A stretch of DNA of 64,000 nt from Acanthosepion esculentum (GCA_964036315.1 OZ038479.1:58746746-58810745); one strand, 5' to 3'. Positions 23,070 to 34,420 are shown, counted from the first letter of the stretch. The notes: generated by a model not told the origin, from the letters alone. Made by a program: numbers and translations.

Positions 23070-23430
23070 ATTTTCTGGCTGTATAAAAATCGCAATGGTT
23101 ATTATTGAGAATTTCAATGAAGGAAAAGACATTTTACTTTCCATGAAGAATCAAAATGCATTCCACAGTCTTCATGTCAAATTTATGGATCTACAATTTC
23201 AAAAGTATGAAAATGAACATTAACTGGCAAGAAATTAGACTTTGAAATGTGTGGTTTGTCTTTTCAACAAAAACACATTTATTATTACATATGAATAAAC
23301 AAGAGAGATACAACATATTGATATCGTCTTTGTTAATCTCAGTTATGAAGTTAGACTTGATAGGCCAGGTGGAAAGAAACCATATACCTGCCACATTTGT
23401 GGACTTGGATTTTTAGGGAAGTAAAATTTG
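23070..23430 (+). promoter_or_regulatory. 5' leader of ZNF-2 finger exon, after acceptor
   Basis: Follows the acceptor TTTTTGTTCACAG (AG at 23068-23069). It contains the 42-codon uORF, a decayed finger (FEMCGLSFQQKH) and a damaged first finger. The ATG used by the other genes is GTG here (23369-23371), followed by a 13-base deletion relative to ZNF-4. Confidence 0.65.
23095..23223 (+). CDS. Conserved 42-aa upstream ORF of ZNF-2
   Basis: Exactly 42 codons, MVIIENFNEGKD to FQKYENEH, with the strong context GCAATGG. It differs at few positions from the ZNF-3 version and more from ZNF-1. The frame is open back to the acceptor (FSGCIKIA before the Met). The lengths and stop positions of the three copies agree, which drifting sequence would not be expected to keep. 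Confidence 0.5.
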   Translation: MVIIENFNEGKDILLSMKNQNAFHSLHVKFMDLQFQKYENEH

Positions 23431-24729
23431 ATGATACATATGCAAACACATACGGTTGAGAAACCTTATTCTTGCGAAGTTTGTAGATCCGTATTTTCAC
23501 TGAAGTCAGTTTTGGTCAGGCACATGCATACGCACACTAGAGACAAACCATATTCTTGTGAAATTTGTGGATCCACATTTTCATGGAAGTCACATTTCAT
23601 AATACATATGCGAACTCACACTGGCGAGAAACCATATTCTTGTGAAATTTGTGGATCTGCATTTTCATGTAAGTCATATTTTGTGATACATATGCGAACT
23701 CACACTGGAGAGAAACCATATTCTTGTGAAGTTTGTGGATATAAATTTTCACGGAAATCATATTTGGCAAGACATATGCATACACACACTGGAGAGAAAC
23801 CGTATTCTTGTGAAGTTTGCAGATGTGCATTTTCAGCAAAGTCAGATTTGGTCAAGCATATACGTACTCACACTGGAGAGAAACCATATTCTTGTGATGA
23901 TTGTGGATCTGCATTTTCACGGAAGTCAAATTTGTTGAGACATATGCGTATTCACACTGGAGAGAAGCCCTATTCTTGTGATATTTGTGAATCTGCATTT
24001 AAATTGAAGCCACATTTGGTGATTCATATGCGTACTCATACTGGAGAAAAACCATATTCTTGTGAAGTTTGTGGTTTTGCATTTCCACAAAAATCAGATT
24101 TGGTTGGTCATATGCGTACTCACACTGGAGAGAAACCATATTCTTGTGAAATTTGTGGTTCTGCATTTTCACAGAAATCAGATTTGGTTGGGCATATGCG
24201 TACTCACACTGGAGAGAAACCATATTCTTGTGAAGTTTGTGGATTTGCGTTTTCATTGAAGTCAAATTTAGTGAGACATGTGCGAAGACACACTGGAGAG
24301 AAACGATATTCCTGTGAATTTTGTAGCTCTGCATTTTCACGAATGTCATATTTGGTGAGACATATGCGAACACACATTGGAGATAAGCAATATTCTTGTG
24401 AACTTTGTGGCTCTGCATTTTCACGGAAGTCCTATTTGGTGAAACATAAGAAAGTACACACTGGAGAGAAACCATATTCTTGTGATGTTTGTGGATCTGC
24501 ATTTAAATGGAAGTCACATTTGGTAATTCATTTGCGTACTCACACTGGAGAGAAACCATATTCTTGTGAAGTTTGTGGAGCTCCCTTTTCACGGAAATCA
24601 GATTTGGTCGGTCATATGCGTACTCACACTGGAGAGAAACGATATTCTTGTGAACTTTGTGACTCTGCATTTTCACGGAAGTCGTATTTGACAAGACATA
24701 TTTCAACACACACTGGAGAAAAACTATAA
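23431..24729 (+). CDS. ZNF-2: 15-finger C2H2 protein with damaged start
   Basis: From the first available ATG (23431) a 432-aa frame holds the end of a broken finger (MIHMQTHTVE) and 15 complete 28-residue C2H2 fingers, ending EKL. A nuclear DNA-binding role is expected; no effector domain is seen. Helix positions -1, 3 and 6 vary (LVR, WHI, CYI, RYR, ADK in fingers 1-5). Upstream, finger 1 is closed by TAA at 23422-23424 where paralogues have a Ser codon. The usual ATG is GTG and a 13-base deletion shifts its frame. The gene either uses the internal ATG or is a fresh pseudogene; fifteen intact fingers favour use or very recent loss. Confidence 0.75.
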   Translation: MIHMQTHTVEKPYSCEVCRSVFSLKSVLVRHMHTHTRDKPYSCEICGSTFSWKSHFIIHMRTHTGEKPYSCEICGSAFSCKSYFVIHMRTHTGEKPYSCEVCGYKFSRKSYLARHMHTHTGEKPYSCEVCRCAFSAKSDLVKHIRTHTGEKPYSCDDCGSAFSRKSNLLRHMRIHTGEKPYSCDICESAFKLKPHLVIHMRTHTGEKPYSCEVCGFAFPQKSDLVGHMRTHTGEKPYSCEICGSAFSQKSDLVGHMRTHTGEKPYSCEVCGFAFSLKSNLVRHVRRHTGEKRYSCEFCSSAFSRMSYLVRHMRTHIGDKQYSCELCGSAFSRKSYLVKHKKVHTGEKPYSCDVCGSAFKWKSHLVIHLRTHTGEKPYSCEVCGAPFSRKSDLVGHMRTHTGEKRYSCELCDSAFSRKSYLTRHISTHTGEKL

Positions 24730-25470
24730 TCTCTGTGGTTTTTGGTCTGTATTTTCTGGGGAGTCATTTATCATGAACTTTCTGTGAATACACACTGGAG
24801 ATATTGAATTTGGTGTATTTAGATTTTCATAAAAATTAAATTTGGTGATACATAGGTGTATCACAAAAAGTACACACAGAAGGGAAACTATTCTTGTGAT
24901 ATTTGTGAATCTGCAGTTTCATATATTTCACGATTAGTGGGCCATATGCAAATGCCCACATGAGAGAGAGAGAGAGAGAAACCATATTCTTGTGAACTTT
25001 GTAGGTACAGCATTTACACAGAAGTCAAGTTAGGTGAGGTGTAGGCAGAGACACTGGAAAGAAACAATTTTCTTTTGCACTTTGTGGGTTTGCATTTTCA
25101 TGAAAGTCATATTTTCAGTAGCATAGCATTGAACTTTAACTGAGAAGAAATTATGTACTTTGTCTTTTCAACAAAACACACTTAGTGTTATGTATGAATA
25201 AACAGGAGCGACCATATTCATGTGGCTTTTGTTAATCTCGGTTGTGAAATCAGATGGGAACACATTTGGAAGAAACCCTATTCTCGTGTATTTTGTGGAT
25301 CTGTATTTTTGCAGAAGTTAAATCTGCTGCATCATATGCCAAAACATTCTGGAAAACATATTCTTGTGAAGTTTTCTGATCTGCATTTTCATGGAAATCA
25401 GATTTGGTCTGTCATCTGCATACTCACACTGGAAAGAAACCATATTCTTGTGAAGTTTTTGGAAGGTAAA
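24730..25470 (+). pseudogene. Decayed fingers and second decayed leader
   Basis: After the ZNF-2 stop, finger fragments with stops and frameshifts run to about 25080 (YSCDICESAVSY near 24890, a GAGAGAGAGA expansion at 24963). From 25085 a second, broken leader follows: the uORF end (IALNFN-like), AATAAACAGGAG and GTTAATCTCGGTTGTGAA. Then come fingers reading KPYSRVFCGSVFLQKLNLLHHM and a frameshifted ILVKFSDLHFHGNQIW. This is an inactive unit immediately behind ZNF-2. Confidence 0.75.
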
Positions 25471-26370
25471 TAGGGCAAAGCATAAGTATAATGTAACCTC
25501 CTTTTTCCCAAGGGCATGCAGCCATACAATTTGGACTCTATCTCTCGTAGATATCTTTGCCTTGGGATGGCTGTGGAGTCAGTTTTAAACTGGCCAAGGA
25601 GTTGGTGCCAATTAGGTCGTTGTTCATCTAGACTTTGCTGGTATGTGTTGATTCTTACTGACAAAAAAAAGGACATTTGCCCTTCCTCTTGATTCAGTAA
25701 TTCGTGGTATTTTCTTTGATGACTGGGCTGAAGAAAAGAAAGTCATGCTCTTGGAAGAAGAAGACCTGATCTTGGTTGAAAATGATAGTTTTAATAATAG
25801 TAAATAAAGATAGAATATTTACAAAAGTTTGATATTGCTTAAAACCTCTGGAGGCGGTAGCAATTTGGAACCAAAGTGTGTATTCTCAAACATCGAGTTA
25901 AATTCAAGTGGGTGTGAGTTAACCAACTAATCTTCAATGTATCTCTGTCTCTCAATTCTCTTGGCTCTCTCTGCCTCTGTCCACCAAAATTCTGTATATA
26001 TGAGGTTCTATCCACCCGTGGGTTTTCTCACAACCACTCGATCACAAGAGGGGTCAAAAAGGGTTATTTCCTCTGGTTTTTTAACTTATCCAGATTTTAA
26101 ATATTGCCAACCTTCAAGATCATCTGCATTCAAAATAACAACCTTACATATTTGTCTGGTAAGCCTATAGGTGAACAGAGACAAAACAATGTTGTCACCT
26201 GTCAAAATCTGCAGTCCTTTGAACAAAAGATGTTTTCACAATCAAATTTCCTGGGAAAATTTGATTTCACTCAAGGATTCAAACTTATAAATTTTTCTAT
26301 TCCAACTCGCTACCACCAGAAACAAGAACTACAAAATACACTTCCCTAACAAACAAGTTACCTTGTTACA
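25471..26370. other. Foreign-looking 0.9-kb insert between finger relics
   Basis: Finger homology stops near 25465 and resumes near 26371 in AACAAACACTAGAGAGAAACC. The sequence between is less AT-rich and has no finger similarity (CTCTGGAGGCGGTAGCAATT, CTCTGTCTCTCAATTCTC). No transposase, reverse transcriptase or clear terminal repeats could be recognised. It is probably an inserted element, but the kind is unknown. Confidence 0.4.
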
Positions 26371-26930
26371 TAAGTGAACAAACACTAGAGAGAAACCATA
26401 ATTTGATGGATCTGCATTTTCACGGGAGTCACGTTTGGTGCATCATATACGAACCAGGAGGGAAACTATGTTCACTTTCATGTTTGTGGATCTACATTTA
26501 CACACAAATTTAGTGTGCAGTATGGTAGTACACATTGCAGATTAACCACATTCTTGTGAACTTTGTGGATCTACCTTTTCATGAGAATTAACTTTGGTGC
26601 ATCATATGAAAATTCTCAAAAGAGACTGTATTCTAATGATGTTTGGGGATCTGCAGTTTCAGACTTGTCAAGATTATTGGGCTATATGCCAATACACACA
26701 GTAGAGAGACAACATTCTTGTGAACTTTGCCGGTCAACATTTACACAAAAACCTAGTTTAATGAGGTGTATGCAAAGACACTGGAGAGAAACCATGTTCT
26801 TGTGAACTCTGTAGATTTACATTTTCATGGATGTCATATTTGGTGGGATATGTTAATACACACTGGAGAAAAATTTATTTTATGAAGTTTTTGGTCTGCA
26901 TTTTCATGGAAGACATTTTTGGTGATATTA
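26371..26930 (+). pseudogene. Strongly decayed zinc-finger array
   Basis: Finger remnants in all frames, such as HSCELCRSTFTQKPSLMRCMQRH at 26710-26780 and ETMFL*TL*IYIFMDVIFGGIC-like frames after it. Linker remnants of GGAGAGAAACCA type are recognisable. Clearly non-coding now. Confidence 0.75.
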
Positions 26931-27687
26931 AAAAATATTTTGTTTTTCACGCTGTGTACATGTGTAGACAATGTATAGTCAAAATAAATTATAAATTGTT
27001 ACCTGTTGGTGATGAGATATATTAGTCAATTTTCATACATTTTATTATAATTATATAAATATGAAATGAAGACATGATTTTTTTATTGTTTTATCTTGTG
27101 GCAGAAAATATGGTCTTAAATTTTCCCAGATGACACTCCATTATTTTTAAATTTTGAATTTATTTTCATTTTAATTTTGTATCTTTTTACTAGAATGATC
27201 ATATGTTTATATTCTACAACCATAAGCATGCACCATGAATAAAAAAAAAAAGTATTAATAAGGTTACCTGTTGAAACCTAAGAAATCTTTTTATTAATTA
27301 TTTCATTTTGTCTGCCCTCTGTGTACTCCTCAAAAGAACTAGTTGCCATAAAATGTTTTTCTTCAAGCTTAACAGGTCAATTGATAAAAATGTTAATTTT
27401 CTACTGAATGTATGAAGAAGAAAATTAACTGAAGATGATGAAAAGGTCAGAAATAGAACACACCATATGATCTTAACCATTACAATCTGTCTTCACTTGT
27501 TATTTAACTTATTTATTTTTTTCACCTTCTATAAAGCTAATATAGTATCATGATAAAATGACTTAATATGTGAATATATTTTTTAATTCTTATTACACAT
27601 CACTTTTGTTTGATCTCCGTCTTTCTAAAAAGATTTATTAGTTACTACCCTTATTTGTGAGGCAGAGAAACAGCTCTATAAGTTGTA
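26925..27687. repeat. 3' flank with block P copy
   Basis: Block P again (TTTTTCACGCTGTGTACATG, GTGGCAGAAAATATGG, ATCTTTTTACTAGAATGATC), directly behind decayed fingers as at ZNF-1. No gene. Confidence 0.55.
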
Positions 27688-27689
27688 TA

Positions 27690-28872
27690 CTAGGCTAGGT
27701 CAAATGTTGATTGTTTTCTTGTATTTCAAGCTTTAAGTAATAAAACAAATTACATACGAAAAGTATATCCCATTGTATTCTATTTTCTGCTGCCATTGTT
27801 GTGCTAGAAGTTCATTTCCAAACTTACACCATTTGGCTGAAACACGTTTTCAACATCATCCACATCACTGAACCTCTATCCATGCAGGAAATGAGCGATG
27901 GCTTGGAATAGGTGGTAAACTGATGACACATTGTCTGGAATCTAAGCAGGTTAAGGCAGCACTTCTAGCCCCTCAAGTTAATGCTTTGTCGCATCGGTTG
28001 TGTGTGATGGCAGCATTGTCATGCTATAGGAGTGTTTGTCTTCAGCTGACCAATGCCAGGTAGGGGGCTTTCAAATCATGTTGCAGTTGTTGAGCATAGA
28101 GGTCAGTGTTCACAGCATAACCATCTGGGGTGAGTGCAACCCCCCCATACTACACACACAAACACACACACACACACACACAGACAAGCAGAAACTGAAA
28201 TTCCACCAAACACAAAAACATGACCTTCTCTTCAAACTGCCTTTGTTTGACTGTGCAGCCTAGCTGGAACAAAGCCACTGAATTCTCTTATTAGGCTTAC
28301 AAAAATAGATGTAGTTACCATCCCCAGTTACAATTCAACACTAGAAATAAGCATCTTGAAGATTTGCCAGCAGTTTTTTGCAAATGCTCACACATCGTTG
28401 AGCCTTTTCATTGCTCAGTTCCTGACAACATCTGTCACAAGGTTGAGCTTATGGAGTTGTCAAGTGATAGTTCTTTGTGAAGGACCAAGTTCTGCTGACA
28501 ATGTACGCATACGTGGGCTTGGCTGTTCAGCCTTTTCAAGCAAGTCTTACCTTCCACAACAGAAGGTTTCTTTGACCTTAGTTTGTCTTTGAGGCTGGTG
28601 TCACCTCCCTTCAAACATCTGAACCAATTTTGTGCCACACATTTGTTAACAGTTCCTGGGCCTACATCATCATTAATTTCTTTTAACACTTGCACTTTGT
28701 CCTTTTTTTTCTACAGGTAGTGTAAAATGGCTCTAACTGCATATTTTTACCACTTATTACCAAAGCTGTAAAATAAAGAATAAACAATTCAGCAATGATT
28801 GGACAAGTTGTATCAAATTAATCATGTAACATGGATATAACAAGTTGCCAAAAAAGTTTTGACTCAATCTGG
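27690..28872 (-). mobile_element. Mariner transposon 2, inactive, with transposase relic
   Basis: About 1183 bp between TA dinucleotides (27688-27689 and 28873-28874), with diverged terminal inverted repeats (CTAGGCTAGGTCAAATG against CCAGATTGAGTCAAAAC). On the minus strand the transposase N-terminal part is read at 28435-28695 (GPGTVNKCVAQNWFRCLKGG). A second acidic block HDNAAITH and a C-terminal YHLFQAIAHFLHG, RFSDVDDVEN follow toward 27850. Frames are broken by stops. A (CA)n run at 28153-28182 lies inside. It inserted into the 3' flank of the ZNF-2 unit. Confidence 0.75.
28153..28182. repeat. (CA)n microsatellite inside mariner relic
   Basis: CA repeat with one AAAC interruption, preceded by a short C run. 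Confidence 0.9.
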
Positions 28873-28879
28873 TATATCA

Positions 28880-30290
28880 CTGAGTGAGGCCACATCTGCT
28901 TAATGATTGTCTGTGGATTCAGTCATATTCCTAATGCAAGTTGTTTTTTTTTGTCTGAAAAAATATGGTGCGCTAAAAGGACAGGTTTTCCCTTGACACT
29001 GCTATTATTTTATTAAATCTAAAATAGATGAAAATGAAGTTATACTTTTTTTTTGTTCGCTAGCTAGAAAGTAGGATTCAAAAATTTAGTTTCAAATTTT
29101 GTTCTTTGGTAAAGTATCATCTCAATTATGAATAAAAATTAGTTGTATAGAATATAAAGATGACATTTAATATATTTCCAGATTAAATTAGATAACAGTA
29201 ACATAATTCACTTTCTTCCATTGTGTTTGGATATTTATACTGATATGGCAAAAGTAATGAGATACCACTATGTCAAGGTAATGATAGGTGGTGTCACCAT
29301 GTATTACATAGAAATGGACTGCATTCTGATATCTGGTAAGTCAGTGTGTATGAGTTTGGCAGTCTTTGATAAGGTGACATAAATTATCAAATTGATTGAA
29401 GTAGATTTTTGCACAGTATCTCAGGTGCAAATGGAATTTTTTGGATTGGAATGGATGTTTGTAGCGTTTATGAATTGAGTTTCAAAGACAGTATTAAATA
29501 TTTATACATAGATTTATTCTACTGCATATGTACATAATTTCATCCTCCTAGAACTTGGCATCTTTCTGGGTGATGAACTGGTTTAAGTGTTTTGCACAGG
29601 ATTTCAGAGAAATGAAATTCATTCTGTTAAGAGAATTTTGTAGAGATCAAAATAAGCAAAAATCCAAAAGTATAATGTCAAGTGAATATGAGAGATGCTG
29701 GAGGGTATCCCAGCCAAGCTGTCTCAATTTCTACCAGGTCTCCACAGAGGCATCATGTCTGGAGGTGTCCTGATGGAAGATGACACTATCCTGATTGGCC
29801 AAATTTTGACACCTTTCATTGATTACTGCTTTTAATCACTCAAATTAGGAACAGGCTTTGGGTGTATTCAGCGTCTCATCTTACAGAAGGAACTCCTATT
29901 ACACAATGCTAATCACATTCGTACTTTTTTGAATCCTGACTGGCATTTGAGGTGGGGTGCTGACTGTTATAGACCTGGGGTGCTGACTCTGTTATACACC
30001 TGGCTTCTGCAAGTTGACATATTCTCTTCTCTGATTCAAATTGCCTTTTATGCAACTGATGGAATATTCTTTTTGTTCCTTCACTGAATGTCATCTTTTT
30101 CAAGTTATCTTTGGGAAGAATGGTCTTTTAGAATTGCTTTCTTCTCATCCATGCCATGACTGCTATGCAGTTTTGCTTCACTTGTACAGATGTGTGCTGC
30201 ATTTCAATTCATGCTAGTAAAAATCTGTTGGGAAGATTATTCTGGTTGCATAAAATTAGAAAACAGATCTTCAACTTGATAACAAAAGAA
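28880..30290. repeat. 3' flank, block Q copy and related sequence
   Basis: Block Q at 29040-29400. From 29555 to 29830 it matches 12000-12200. No supported gene; the 72-codon frame at 29555-29773 is not conserved in the paralogous block. Confidence 0.5.
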
Positions 30291-30292
30291 AT

Positions 30293-30550
30293 ATGAAAAA
30301 CTTGTCTAAACATATCAGAATGATTAAATCTATTCTCATGGATCTCTGTGCAGATAAAATAATTTATGTATTGAATTGTGATAGTAAACAAATTTTGATG
30401 GTAAAGCAATCTTGTTTCACTGCAAAATGTTTGATTTCACTGGCTGCTGCTGCATTAGTGAATAAGTTTTATTATTTAACTACATGTTGGTTACCATTGG
30501 GCCATAAAGCCTTCCTTTATTTAGTTCATGATGGGTGTATGTAACAGTGC
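30293..30550 (+). other. ZNF unit relic lacking its finger exon
   Basis: 30330-30485 matches the intron end that precedes finger exons (GATGGTAAAGCAATCTTGTT, TTTGATTTCACTGGCTGCTG). Within 30 bases it changes to sequence found only behind ZNF-1 (AAGCCTTCCTTTATTTAG, compare 7011-7026). The finger exon, over 3 kb in ZNF-1, is missing at about 30485-30510. Confidence 0.55.
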
Positions 30551-30559
30551 AGTAGTCCT

Positions 30560-31310
30560 GGTAGAGTCATAAAATGGAAAGTGGTTACCAAATGCAAGCC
30601 ACTTTCAATTTGTTTCTTATCCATGCTGCATGCTTAAAGGTTGTAGAATAGAAAGATATGATTGTTTTGATAAAAAGATATAAAATACAATAAAAAAGCA
30701 TAGCAACCCCTACCTTGGTAAGATACTTGAAACCCAGACAGATTTGTTGTATTTGGGGACTAGCACAAGAATGCTTTATGTGGTTGCAGGGGTTGGGTTA
30801 TATGTAAAACTATTCATTTTTGTGTGAAGGAATCAGACTGTAGACTCTTATTTTAATTTTCAGAAGTTCTATACATTTTTGAAAATTTTCACCTGTAATG
30901 TACCATTATTTAAGTTTATTAAACATTATTAAAATATTTTTTATGTTGTGTATATTTGTAGACTTTAAACATTCAAGTGTCTAAGTTGTTAACTGTCAAT
31001 TAGTAAATACATGAGTAGATATTCACACTTCAGAATTTAGTGTGAAATTTTGTTCTTTCATAAAGCAATTATCCTAATTATGAATAAAAATTAGGCAATT
31101 GTTAGGTAGGATGTAAAGAATATGACCTTTAATATTTTTCCACATTAAATTAGATAACAATAACATAGTTCATTTACCTCCATTGTGCGTAGGTGACTCT
31201 GATAGCTTATTTATGCTGATATGACAGAAGTCATAGTATACATCTATGTAAAAAGATAAAGACCATACATTTTTCATACCTTGGCAAAGTAAAGTGAATT
31301 ATAAGAGATT
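30560..31310. repeat. 3' flank, partial block P and block Q copies
   Basis: A short block P piece at 30890-31010 and block Q at 31020-31310. No gene. Confidence 0.5.
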
Positions 31311-31890
31311 GCTTGGTCTACTAAGTAGGTCTTCATATAGCATATGCACCAATTCTTTCAGGCATCTGATTTTCCAGTGTTCTTCTCTGTCCACTATTTT
31401 TACTTGATTCCACAAGGGTTTATGACTGCCTGTTTCTCTCTATACATTTTCGACCATATTTGATTTAATTATCTCTAATTACAGCTTTTTGATGTTCTTC
31501 CAGCCTATTCTGAAGGGTCTGTTCAGTGCTGATAATTTCCTGTTGGTAAATGTCTGGGCTAACACATAACTTCTGCAGTGTGTTTTAATGATTGAATGGT
31601 GGAAATTGAAGTTGAGGTATTGTCTTGTGAAAATTGTTTTGTGATATATGGGTGTCTTGAACCTTTTTTCTGTTCATATTTTTAGTACAACCATGAAGCC
31701 TACCTGATTACTTTCTTTTTCACCAGTGAACCAAATTGAAGGTCTTATGGTGTTCACATGGTCCAGTAATACATGGACAGCTTCCTGATAAGGCCAGAGG
31801 AAGAAGCTATCTTCTACATATCTCAGCCATACTTTTGGCCTCAGTGGTACTGTTTCTATGCTGGCATAACATTCATATGTCATAAACTTT
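31311..31890 (-). mobile_element. Penelope-like retroelement relic, RT and GIY-YIG parts
   Basis: A minus-strand frame at 31674-31883 reads PLRPKVWLRYVEDSFFLWP. The RYVEDSFFLW string corresponds to the RYVDDTF active-site region of Penelope-like reverse transcriptases, here with one Asp changed to Glu. The HVNTIRPSIWFTGEKE string after it is typical of that family. Between about 31560 and 31320 finger-like GIY-YIG endonuclease remnants follow (QNRLEEHQK, then PERIGAYA), broken by stops. The order RT then GIY-YIG agrees with Penelope organisation. Inactive. Confidence 0.65.
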
Positions 31891-31899
31891 AATCATGTA

Positions 31900-32080
31900 T
31901 GAAACAAAATCATGTTCAAACATCAACTGGTAAAATTTTTCTTTCTTTTCCATTCTCTTTCTGTAATTACAGCATTTATAAGAAAAATATAAATTGATTT
32001 TTATTTTTGTCTTCTTTTATGTGCATACCTTAGGATTCTCTTAAACTTATCAATACTCTTAGTTTCTGGAAGTCATTTAG
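31900..32080. other. Short AT-rich spacer
   Basis: Nothing recognised. Confidence 0.4.
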
Positions 32081-32520
32081 CTGTAATTAATTGAGTTGCA
32101 GCTTGTGTACAGTTTGTATTATTTCTCTTGCTTCTGGACTCCCCTTTTACCTTCTGGCTCCTGTGGAACATTGATCCTGCAAAGAGACCAGCTTGCAAAT
32201 ACTCAAGTTCCTTCCAGATATTTGCAATTGCAATACTCCATTCTACTCATCATTTTTTACCCAAGTATATGATACATTCTTCCTGTCATTTACCTCCAAA
32301 GTTTAGTCTTTTAAAAAAATAAGTGAGTTCCTAGAGAATGATATTCTTGGATGCTTCCAAGATCAGCATTGTTTTTCTCTTTAGTGTTGTTACAATAGTC
32401 TCTAAGAACTATGATCATATCTTCTAGGCCCTAATGAAGACGATAGGCTTTTTTTTTCTTCATTCTGCATAGATGCCTGCTGCAGATGATCCAACAGCAT
32501 ACAAGGACAATAGTCTACAT
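32080..32520 (-). repeat. Block R copy 3
   Basis: Diverged copy of the block at 12380-13060. The minus strand reads CKYLEG, stop, VFASWSLCR and, further left in the block, EEKKKPIVFIRA. Non-coding in its present state. Confidence 0.45.
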
Positions 32521-32529
32521 ATAAATTGA

Positions 32530-32990
32530 GTAAATAATAACTCCTTATCCTGGCAATTAATGCTTACATGTTTTCGAAATATGTACATTTTCATCAATAT
32601 AATAATTTGTGAGATACATCTAAGCTGTAAATTGGACTTTAAATGTTTCTCGAATCATTTACTTGAATATAAATGCTTGTTTCACAGGTTTTCTTTTTAC
32701 GGTGTAAATATTTTAATTGATTTTGCTTCTATTTTTGTATCAATATCTGTAAAGTTATTAAAACATTTGGAAGTTGAGATAAATCTTCTCATTAAATTTT
32801 TCATTTTTATAATTTCTTCAGTTTAAATAAAAACATTTTTTCACATAATGTATAATTAAACAGAGCAGACAATAGCACATTAATTATGAAAATTATTGTT
32901 TCTATGAGTTTTATATTCCAATTGATAACTATTAGTTTACTAAATATTTCAGTTGCTTTAAAAAATATCTAAAACCTTTCATATAAATAC
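32530..32990. other. AT-rich flank
   Basis: No gene. It resembles 13090-13400 and 42180-42500, so it is duplicated flank sequence. Confidence 0.45.
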
Positions 32991-32994
32991 GTCA

Positions 32995-33376
32995 TAGATT
33001 CAAGCAGTGAGTGCTTAACACTGTCAGTGCTGGTCGATGGGAAAAAATGTCAGCCATTTATTTTAACATTACTCCACAAATCGCAAGAAATCTTCAGGTT
33101 TTAAGTACAAGGAACTAAATCTTATTTTACATTGCATAATATCTTTTATTGTAGAGTATCAAGCAAAATCTTTTCTCAAAAGCAATTTGAAATTTGTACT
33201 CTGTTTTTCCATTTCTTAATTCTTGCTTTCTTTCTGTCATTCATTTCCACTTAGACATTATGAACTGAACAGACAATACAAAAATTGGACAGGTTAACTG
33301 GAAATCCGAACAAAATCATTTACAAGCAAAGAAAAAATTTTGTTTTGCTTTTCAAATTGAATTTCTAGTCTGAAAG
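32995..33376 (+). promoter_or_regulatory. First-exon/promoter block B (orphan or alternative)
   Basis: Homologous to blocks A, C and D: TAGATTCAAGCAGTGAGTGC at the left, CATTATGAACTGAACAGACA in the middle and CTGAAAG|GTAAGTGG at the right, donor GT at 33377-33378. No finger exon stands between it and block C 2.1 kb on. It is either an alternative first exon for ZNF-3 or the orphan first exon of a deleted unit. Confidence 0.5.
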
Positions 33377-34085
33377 GTAAGTGGATAGAATACAGAGAAG
33401 TTTTTATATTAAAAAAGTGAAGAAAATATTTGTTATTTAATTGATTTGTCTTTTTTCTTATCACAAAAAAAGCAAATTTTCCATTTTTTAAATATTTTTC
33501 AAGTAAAAACTTCCATGTTTTTATTTCACTCTCAGATTATTTTAAAGATGAAAACTTCTGACATAAAAATATACTTTGAGCTGGATGTCATTATGGGGAG
33601 TTTCCTAAAAAAAATTTAGGTCAAAAATCTTTTAGCCTTTTTAAACTGGAAGTTAAATCTATTAAAAAATAGTTATACCTTGAAATTTTGAGAAATCTAT
33701 ATCTGATCGATTCTATCATTGAGTTGACTAGGTGTCTTTTCCTCTCTCAATATAATCTTAATGTCTTTTTATTCAATCTTCATTTTCTAGAAAGTAGCAC
33801 TCCAAAATGAAGTGTGAATTTTTGTCCTTTGGTAAAGCCATCATCCCAATTATGAAGAAAAATTAGGAAATGGTAGGTAAGATATAAGGAAGATTACATT
33901 AATATTTTCCAGTAATTTAGATAACAATAACACAATATGGTTTCCTCTATTGTGCTTGGGTGACTGATAGCATATTATATTAAAATAGCAAAAGTCATAG
34001 GATATCACAATGTAAAGGTAATGGCAGGGGGTGTCACCATACATTTTTCTTACCTTCAAAAGGTAAAGGGAATTATAACAGATTG
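33377..34085. repeat. Intron-start relic and block Q copy
   Basis: 33400-33660 resembles the intron starts after donors A and C. At about 33700 it changes abruptly to block Q (to 34080), normally a 3' flank block. This junction marks a deletion or rearrangement. No gene. Confidence 0.5.
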
Positions 34086-34089
34086 CTTA

Positions 34090-34420
34090 GTCTAATAAGC
34101 AGATCCTCATAGCCTAGCATATGCACCAATTCTTCCAGGCATGTAACTTTCTAGTGTTTTGTATATTATTTTTACTTTATTCGACAGGGGTTCATGATTG
34201 TATTTTTCCCTCCATACATGATGAGCCATTTCCGATTTAATTATATCACCCCGATTAGAACATTTTTTATGTTCTTTCATCCTATTCTGAAAGGTCTGTC
34301 TGATACTGAACATATCCTATTGGTAGTTGTCTGGAATGTCACTTATACTTTTTGCACAGTGTCTTAGGCATTGGACTATCCCTGCCTTTTTACACTGATT
34401 GAATGGTACGAATTGAAGCT
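34090..34420 (-). mobile_element. Penelope-like relic 2, GIY-YIG endonuclease part
   Basis: The minus-strand frame at 34107-34313 contains QNRMKEHKKCSNRG and EMAHHVWREKYNHE, the mid and C-terminal part of a GIY-YIG nuclease domain, ending PGRIGAYARL. It is the paralogue of the part at 31311-31560 and sits next to block Q in the same way, so both were copied with the flank. The RT part is missing here. Confidence 0.55.
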
